A stretch of DNA of 5,473 nucleotides from an uncultured Clostridium sp. Its GTDB lineage: Bacteria > Bacillota > Clostridia > TANB77 > CAG-508. This document shows positions 1-4,697 of this stretch, in pieces. Numbering within the stretch: the first letter of the stretch is position 1; the number at the start of each line of letters is the position of its first letter. The DNA lies in the NCBI GenBank assembly GCA_947643945.1, contig CANRXN010000082.1, positions 1-5,473 of the forward strand, read 5' to 3'. The notes beneath the pieces were generated by a model. It did not search any database, was not told the origin of the DNA, and saw only the letters and a list, made by a program, of their open reading frames with translations. Position numbers and translations under genes: made by a program.

Positions 1-29
1 GAAATAGCAGAAGGGAAGGTAACGATTGT

Positions 30-590
30 ATGTTAGTTATATTATCAGGAGTAGCAGGAGCAGGAAAAGATACGATAAAAAAAGAATTAATACAAAAGAT
101 GGAAAATGTCATATCACTTCCATCTTTTACTTCACGTCCTATGCGTGAAGGAGACATAGAAGGACAAACCTACAACTTTGTAAGCAAAGAAGAATTTGAA
201 AAAATGATAGAAAACCAAGAATTTTACGAATATGACATCCATCACAATCAATATTATGGTACTTCAAGAAAATTGCTAAACGACAAAATTAAAGGTGGAA
301 AAATAATCGTAAAAGACATTGATGTCAATGGAACCGAGCATTTAAAAGAATTATTAAAAGAAGATACCAAAATTGTAACCATATTTTTAAGAGTACCAAA
401 GGAAGAACTAAAAAGAAGACTAGAAGCTAGAGTAGACAAGCCTAGTCCACAAGAAGTAATGCTTAGGCTAAACCGATTTGATTATGAAGAATCTAAAATA
501 GGTTCTTATGATTATGTGCTAAAAAATGACGATTTAGAAAAAACCGTACAGATTATTCAAACCATTATTGAAGCTAATCAAGAAAAATAA
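30..590 (+). CDS. gmk: Guanylate kinase (GMP kinase)
   Basis: The 186-residue product should phosphorylate GMP (and dGMP) to GDP with ATP in the cytosol, feeding GTP, dGTP and (p)ppGpp pools. The P-loop lies at residues 7-14 (GVAGAGKD; the usual GPSG is GVAG here). The GMP-binding set of the family appears intact: R36 and R39 in SRPMR, Y48, E67, Y76 in YYGTSR, and D96/D98 in the KDIDVNG stretch. The lid region has R134, R146 and R149, and the C-terminal YDYVLKNDDLE block (160-170) is typical. It is somewhat shorter than the common 200-210 residues, mainly because the chain starts directly at the P-loop strand. The ATG at 30 follows a GGGAAGG site (13-19). It probably heads or sits within the housekeeping cluster, 24 bases before the ATP-grasp gene. 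It contains no CGG codon; arginine is CGT, CGA, AGA and AGG. The altered P-loop leaves a small chance of a paralogous P-loop kinase. Confidence 0.9.
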   Translation: MLVILSGVAGAGKDTIKKELIQKMENVISLPSFTSRPMREGDIEGQTYNFVSKEEFEKMIENQEFYEYDIHHNQYYGTSRKLLNDKIKGGKIIVKDIDVNGTEHLKELLKEDTKIVTIFLRVPKEELKRRLEARVDKPSPQEVMLRLNRFDYEESKIGSYDYVLKNDDLEKTVQIIQTIIEANQEK

Positions 591-614
591 AAAGGAAGAA
601 GGAAAACAAGCAAT

Positions 615-1566
615 ATGGAAGAAAACAAGGAAAGATTTTTGGATGGTTTGCTAAAAGAATTATGCCAAGAAATGGGTATCAAACTAGAAATGCTATCCTA
701 TGACTGGATATTGCAACTAGAAAAAGACGGAAAAGTAAGACATATTACCAGAAATCACTTTGACAATAACCCACAAGCAAGCGGCGAAATAGCCAATGAT
801 AAATATGCTACCTATGAAGTCTTAAAATCACAAGAAGTACCAGTAATTGAACATACCATGATATTTAATCCAGGAACTAGAAGTCGTTATGTACAAGAAG
901 ACCAAGGAGTTTGGGAGATTGCCCACAAAGCATTTGAAAAAGAAAATCATAAAGTGGTAGTAAAACCAAATGACGGCTACGAAGGAAAAGAAGTAGCCCT
1001 TTGCCATACCAAAAAAGAACTAGAAGTTACCATAGAAAAACTATTTCAAAAACATGGAACCATTAGCATTTGCCCTTATTATGACATTGAAACCGAATAT
1101 AGAACCTTTTACCTAAATGGCAAAGTAGAACTAATTTACGGAAAAACCAAACCATCTGTCATAGGAGATGGTAAAACAAGTTTAGAAGAACTAATACAAG
1201 AACTAAACTTACCAAACAAAAAAGTAGTAAGAGATAACTTAGCACTATTAGACTTAGAAGCTGTACCAGAAAAAGGCGAAAAAGTTGAAATTTCTTGGAA
1301 GCATAATTTAAGTGGTGGTTCTATTCCCAAAGTCTTAGCAAAAGGAGAATTATACGAAAAGATAGAAAAACTAGCCATTAGAGCAGGAAAAGCCTTAAAT
1401 ATGAACTTTGCAACCATAGACATTGTTCGTACAACCAATAACCGGGTTATTTGTTTTAGAAATAAACTCAGGTGTATGTGCGCCTATCTTTGCTCAAAAT
1501 GTTGATAATGGTTATGAAACAGTAAAGGCTATTTATAAAAAAGCTTTGGAGGCTTTATTTGAATAA
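615..1566 (+). CDS. ATP-grasp ligase (RimK/cyanophycin-synthetase-like), read through one +1 shift
   Basis: Reading frame 615-1442, skipping C1443 and continuing at 1444 gives 316 residues ending at TAA 1564-1566. ATP-grasp enzymes join a carboxylate to an amine through an acyl-phosphate; the substrate here is not evident. Visible marks are VVVKPNDGYEGKEV (ATP-binding lysine strand, near residues 114-127), the SVIGDGKTSLEEL stretch characteristic of cyanophycin-synthetase/GshAB-type ATP-grasp folds, a NLSGGS loop, D269 in ATIDIV, and E282/N284 in VLEIN, the expected Mg2+ ligands. Without the shift, translation ends at 1505 as a 296-residue chain lacking E282 and N284, so it should be inactive. 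After the shift the sequence runs cleanly through SGVCAPIFAQN to a natural end. The ATG at 615 follows GGAAGAAGG (594-602). It lies between gmk and priA, where Firmicutes often carry rpoZ or coaBC; I do not identify it with either. The family is secure, the specific function unknown. Confidence 0.8.
1440..1446 (+). other. Putative +1 recoding site 1 (AAC-CGG-G) in the ATP-grasp gene
   Basis: The upstream frame reads Thr-Thr-Asn-Asn and then meets CGG at 1443-1445. The downstream frame starts at GGG 1444-1446 and gives Gly-Leu-Phe-Val-Leu-Glu-Ile-Asn, the conserved metal-binding strand of ATP-grasp enzymes. Skipping C1443 restores the protein. Skipping one G instead would give Arg-Leu-Phe, so the inserted residue at this site is ambiguous (Gly or Arg). 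The unshifted frame stops at 1503-1505. Confidence 0.7.
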
Positions 1567-1570
1567 AAAA

Positions 1571-1651
1571 CAAAAACGGTGTTTTTGGGAGAAACTTAGC
1601 TGTTAAGAGCGTAGTAAACTACAGATAAGCTATGTCAAAAACATCTTTTTT
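1571..1651 (+). terminator. AT-rich palindromic element, possible terminator
   Basis: Immediately after the ATP-grasp stop there is a perfect small inverted repeat, CAAAAAC-GGT-GTTTTTG (1571-1587). A larger nested structure overlaps it: TGTTTTTG (1580-1587) pairs with CAAAAACA (1636-1643), TAGCT (1597-1601) with AGCTA (1628-1632), and GTAG (1611-1614) with CTAC (1619-1622) around a TAAA loop. Six T residues follow at 1646-1651. This fits an intrinsic terminator ending the gmk/ATP-grasp unit, though the stem is weak. Its outer ends resemble those of the palindromes after def, so it may also be a member of a repeat family. Confidence 0.45.
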
Positions 1652-1671
1652 GTTGCTATTAAAAATTCTTC

Positions 1672-1700
1672 TTGTGAAAACAAAAAAAATTTGATATACT
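1672..1700 (+). promoter_or_regulatory. Sigma-70/SigA-type extended -10 promoter for priA-def-fmt
   Basis: A -35 box TTGTGA (1672-1677) and a -10 box TATACT (1695-1700) are separated by exactly 17 bases, with the extended -10 dinucleotide TG at 1692-1693. Transcription would start near 1707, giving a leader of about 20 bases that contains the GGAAGAAGGAAG ribosome binding site (1711-1722). Its place between a terminator-like palindrome and priA supports a new transcription unit. Confidence 0.65.
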
Positions 1701-1727
1701 AAAAAGCAAAGGAAGAAGGAAGAAAAA

Positions 1728-3998
1728 ATGATAGCAGAAGTAATCATAAACAGAACTGCCAAAAAACTAAACAAAACATTTGACTATCATGTCCCAAGCA
1801 AGCTAGAGGGGCTTATTTTAGTTGGAAGCAAAGTCCTAGTACCCTTTGGAAAAGGAGAAAAACTAGAAGAAGCCTTTGTGGTAAAACTAAAAGAAAAAAC
1901 CGACTATCCTAATAAAATCAAAACAATAGAAAAGCTAGAAGAACAACTAAAAGACGAGCAAATAGAACTTGCCAAATGGATGGCAAACCGATACTTTTGT
2001 AATGTAGCAGACTGCATCAAATTAATGCTAACACCAGGAACCAGAACCAAAAACAAGAAAAACAGAATCCAAGAAAAAACAATCAACACCGTCTACCTAG
2101 GAAAAGACCTAGAAGAAATTGAATTTGAAATAGAAACTGGAAAAATAAAAAGCGAAAAACAAAAAAAGATAATAGGCTTTGTAAAAGACAATGAAGGAGC
2201 AACTATACCAGAAATAGAAATGTTTACCGACAGTTCACGAGCCATTGTAAATACCTTAATAAAAAACCGGATATTTGGAAATAATAGAACAAAAAATTCA
2301 AAGGAATCCCTTAAACCAAAAAAACGAAGAAGAAATCAAAAAACAAGAAAAGACAAAAAAACTAACCTTAACAGAAGAGCAGGAAAAAGCCTATCATGCC
2401 ATTGTAAACAAAATGGAAAACAGCAAATACCAAGCCTTTTTACTATATGGGGTAACCGGCTCCCGGAAAAACCGAAGTTTATTTACAATTAATCGAACAA
2501 GCATTAAAAAGCAAAAAAACAGCCATCTTACTGGTACCAGAAATATCTTTAACTCCCCAAATGTTAAACCGATTTATTGCAAGATTTGGAAAAGAAGAAA
2601 TAGCGGTGTTACATAGCAAGTTATCCATTGGAGAAAGGCATGACGAATGGGAAAGAATTAGAGCCAAAAAAGCAAAAATCGTGATCGGGGCAAGGTCTGC
2701 TATTTTTGCTCCCTTAGAAGAGATAGGAATTATCATCATTGACGAAGAGCATGACAGCTCTTATAAAGCAGAATCTAATCCAAAATATGATGCCAAAGAA
2801 GTTGCAAAAAAAATAGCTAAGCAAAATAACTGTCCCTTGGTATTAGGAAGTGCTACACCAGATATTAGAACCTATTATCCAGCTCAAAATAAAGAAAATC
2901 CAGAAATAGAAATTCTTTCATTAACCAAAAGAGCCAACCAATCTTCGTTACCAAAGGTACAAGTAGTAGACTTAAAACAAGAATTAGTAAATGGCAATCG
3001 TTCCATGCTTAGTATGGACTTATACGCAGCAATTGAAGAAAATTTAAAACAAAAAAGACAAACCATATTATTTTTAAACCGAAGGGGCTATTCTACCTTT
3101 ATTATGTGCCGAAACTGTGGGTATACCGTAAAATGCAAAAACTGTAATATCAGTTTAACCTACCACAGTTACGAAAAAAAATTAAAATGTCACTATTGTG
3201 GTTATGAAGAAAAAGTAGTAACCATCTGCCCAGAATGCCAAAGCGACAAAATTAGGTACTTTGGAACCGGAACCCAAAAATTAGAGCAAGAAATTCAAAA
3301 GCAGTTTCCCAAAGCAAGTACCATTCGTATGGACATTGACACGGTAACCAAGAAAAATTCCCATGAGCAAATCTTAAACCAATTTAAAAACGAAAACATA
3401 GACATTTTGATAGGAACGCAAATGGTAGTAAAAGGACATCATTTTCCAAATGTTACCTTAGTAGGGGTAATAGCAGCAGATAGTTCGCTAAACATAGACG
3501 ATTACCGAGCCAATGAAAGAACCTTTCAAATTTTAACCCAAGTAGCACGGACGTGCAGGAAGAGAAAAATTAGAAGGAAAAGTAGTAGTGCAAACCTACA
3601 ACCCAGAAAACTTTACCATTCAATGTGCCAAAGAACAAACTTATGAAAAATTTTACGAAACTGAAATAGCTTTGCGTAAACAGTTGAAATATCCACCATT
3701 TTGCGATATAATGGTCGTGAACTTTAATAGCGAAGACGAAACCGAAATACAAAGCATAAGCAATTGGATGCAAGAAACCTTAAAAAAAACTTTAAACCAA
3801 GAACAATTTAGAGTATTTAGGGCAACCCCAGCACCCATTGACAAAATCCAAAACAGATATCGCTATCGCATCATAATAAAAGGTAAGATGACCAAAGAAG
3901 CAAACCAAATCTTAAATAAAGTATTAAAAGAAGTATATAGCAAAAACCTAAAAACAACACGAGTAACCATCGATGTCAACCCAAACAGCATGATGTGA
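1728..3998 (+). CDS. priA: Primosomal protein N' (PriA helicase), read through three +1 shifts
   Basis: PriA is the superfamily 2 3'-5' helicase that recognises stalled forks and reloads the replisome. Joining 1728-2267, 2269-2463, 2465-3547 and 3549-3998 gives 755 residues, a normal PriA length. In order: a 3'-DNA-binding domain (about 1-100, opening AEVIINRTAKKLNKTFDY), a winged-helix region to about 185, Walker A GVTGSGKT ending K247-T248, DEEH at 338-341, GSATP, and eight zinc-binding cysteines (460, 463, 469, 472, 487, 490, 500, 503). GTGTQKLEQE and GTQMVVKGHHFP follow, then QVAGRAGR (motif VI, G607-R611) and the C-terminal domain ending NPNSMM. Each of the three frame changes sits on an in-frame CGG; there are no in-frame stops and no other lesions, so ordinary decay looks unlikely. 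Without shifting, translation would stop at 2490-2492 with no helicase motor. The start ATG has a strong ribosome binding site at 1711-1722 and its own promoter. Confidence 0.88.
2265..2271 (+). other. Putative +1 recoding site 2 (AAC-CGG-A) in priA
   Basis: The first priA frame reads Leu-Ile-Lys-Asn (residues 177-180) and then meets CGG at 2268-2270. Skipping C2268 gives GGA TAT TTG GAA ATA ATA, that is Gly-Tyr-Leu-Glu-Ile-Ile, the expected end of the winged-helix region before the helicase core. The unshifted frame stops at 2490-2492. An extra A in the preceding run of six would also explain the frame change, giving Lys-Thr-Gly. Confidence 0.75.
2461..2467 (+). other. Putative +1 recoding site 3 (TCC-CGG-A) inside the Walker A motif of priA
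   Basis: The second frame reads Gly-Val-Thr-Gly-Ser (to residue 245) and meets CGG at 2464-2466. Skipping one C and reading GGA AAA ACC GAA gives Gly-Lys-Thr-Glu, completing GVTGSGKTE, the invariant ATP-binding P-loop of PriA. The catalytic lysine K247 is only made if the shift occurs. The unshifted frame ends at 2614-2616. Confidence 0.82.
3545..3551 (+). other. Putative +1 recoding site 4 (GCA-CGG-A) in helicase motif VI of priA
   Basis: The third frame reads Gln-Val-Ala (to residue 606) and meets CGG at 3548-3550. Skipping C3548 gives GGA CGT GCA GGA AGA, Gly-Arg-Ala-Gly-Arg, completing the QVAGRAGR motif VI with its arginine finger. The unshifted frame gives an unrelated tail and stops at 3644-3646. 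There is no homopolymer at this site, so a simple run-length error does not explain it. Confidence 0.82.
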
Positions 3999-4024
3999 AA
4001 TTGGGGACGGTTCTTTTTTCACAT
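3993..4024 (+). repeat. REP-like palindrome covering the priA stop codon
   Basis: ATGTGAAA (3993-4000) pairs perfectly with TTTCACAT (4017-4024) around a 16-base loop carrying GGGGACGG followed by a T-rich stretch. The last Met codon and the TGA stop of priA (3993-3998) form part of the left stem. From memory, GGGGACGGTTC-containing palindromes are dispersed in many Clostridia genomes, as REP/MITE-like repeats. The hairpin with its T-run might also attenuate transcription between priA and def. Confidence 0.5.
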
Positions 4025-4097
4025 TGTGTACGACAGAGGCTGCCTTTAACTTGGGTGTTTATTATATAGAGATAGAAAGAAAAGAGGAAGAAAGAAA

Positions 4098-4574
4098 ATG
4101 GCGATTCGAAATTTAAGACTAGAAGGAGACGAAATTTTAAAAAAGAAATCAAGGGAAGTAGAAGTGATTGACGAAAAAATACAAATTTTAATTGACGACA
4201 TGATAGAAACCATGCACAAATATAATGGAGTAGGCTTAGCTGCTGTACAAGTTGGCGTTTTAAAAAGAGTCATTGTAATTGACTTATATGACGACAACGG
4301 ACCGATTGTTCTAATTAACCCTATTATTATTAAGACGAAAGGAGAAAAAGAGGTAGACGAAGGTTGCCTAAGCTTTCCTAATCAATTTGCCAAAGTAATA
4401 AGACCAGCAGAAGTAGTAGCAGAGTATACCGATAGAGATGGTAAAAGAATGAGAGTAAAGGCAAAAGAATTATTAGCACAAGCCATCAGTCATGAAGTAG
4501 ACCACCTAAATGGGGAAGTATTTATGGACAAAATCATACCGGGAACATTAGAATATGTAGAACCTGAGAAATGA
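4098..4574 (+). CDS. def: Peptide deformylase
   Basis: This metalloenzyme removes the N-formyl group from nascent proteins at the ribosome exit. The 158-residue chain shows all three deformylase motifs: GVGLAAVQVG (residues 44-53; the usual Pro before Gln is Val), EGCLSFP (88-94, metal ligand C90) and HEVDH (132-136, ligands H132 and H136 with catalytic E133). The length fits the short type common to Gram-negatives and many Clostridia rather than the roughly 180-residue Bacillus type. The ATG at 4098 follows GAGGAAG (4084-4090), 99 bases after priA. Its partner fmt lies downstream, the usual def-fmt pair. It has no frame disturbance and no in-frame CGG; CGG occurs out of frame twice (AAC-GGA and CCG-GGA). 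Confidence 0.95.
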   Translation: MAIRNLRLEGDEILKKKSREVEVIDEKIQILIDDMIETMHKYNGVGLAAVQVGVLKRVIVIDLYDDNGPIVLINPIIIKTKGEKEVDEGCLSFPNQFAKVIRPAEVVAEYTDRDGKRMRVKAKELLAQAISHEVDHLNGEVFMDKIIPGTLEYVEPEK

Positions 4575-4603
4575 TGTTTTTTGGGACGGGGTCAAAAAAC
4601 ATC
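4573..4603 (+). repeat. REP-like hairpin, left copy, after def
   Basis: GATGTTTTTTG (4573-4583) pairs with CAAAAAACATC (4593-4603) across the 9-base loop GGACGGGGT. The left stem begins inside the def stop codon (TGA 4572-4574). It is an exact reverse complement of the copy at 4653-4683. It could act as a weak terminator or a 3'-end stabiliser for def mRNA. Confidence 0.7.
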
Positions 4604-4652
4604 ACTAATGCAAAAAGAGGTTGTAGGAAAAAATAAAATAAAAAATGAGAGC

Positions 4653-4683
4653 GATGTTTTTTGACCCCGTCCCAAAAAACATC
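4653..4683 (-). repeat. REP-like hairpin, right copy, before fmt
   Basis: This is the same 31-base palindrome as at 4573-4603 in inverted orientation: identical stem arms, with loop ACCCCGTCC, the reverse complement of GGACGGGGT. The pair encloses a 49-base A-rich spacer with no gene. In RNA the two copies can form two local hairpins or one 31-bp duplex. The right copy ends 14 bases before the fmt start codon, next to the only candidate ribosome binding site. Confidence 0.7.
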
Positions 4684-4697
4684 GGGAAAGAGAAAAC

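Noticed and set aside
1..36. C-terminal tail of an upstream gene ending at TAG 34-36, overlapping gmk
   Set aside because: The frame from base 1 is open for 11 codons, but that is too short to recognise or to distinguish from chance.
1136..1438. Minus-strand open frame inside the ATP-grasp gene
   Set aside because: It is the antisense shadow of a conserved coding region, with no ribosome binding site or recognisable protein.
1440..3551. Basecalling errors at a methylated CCGG motif
   Set aside because: Three of four sites contain CCGG, so this deserves checking, but site 4 is ACGG. Intact CCGG at 2456-2459, 3267-3270 and 4539-4542 shows no frame disturbance. It is kept as the main alternative rather than fully excluded.
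1728..3998. priA as a decayed pseudogene with several indels
   Set aside because: There are no in-frame stops, no lost catalytic residues and no changes of other kinds. All three frame changes are the same type at the same codon. Decay would give mixed insertions, deletions and stops.
4045..4068. Possible promoter before def (TATTAT/TATATA region)
   Set aside because: A -10-like sequence exists but no acceptable -35 box lies 16-18 bases upstream.
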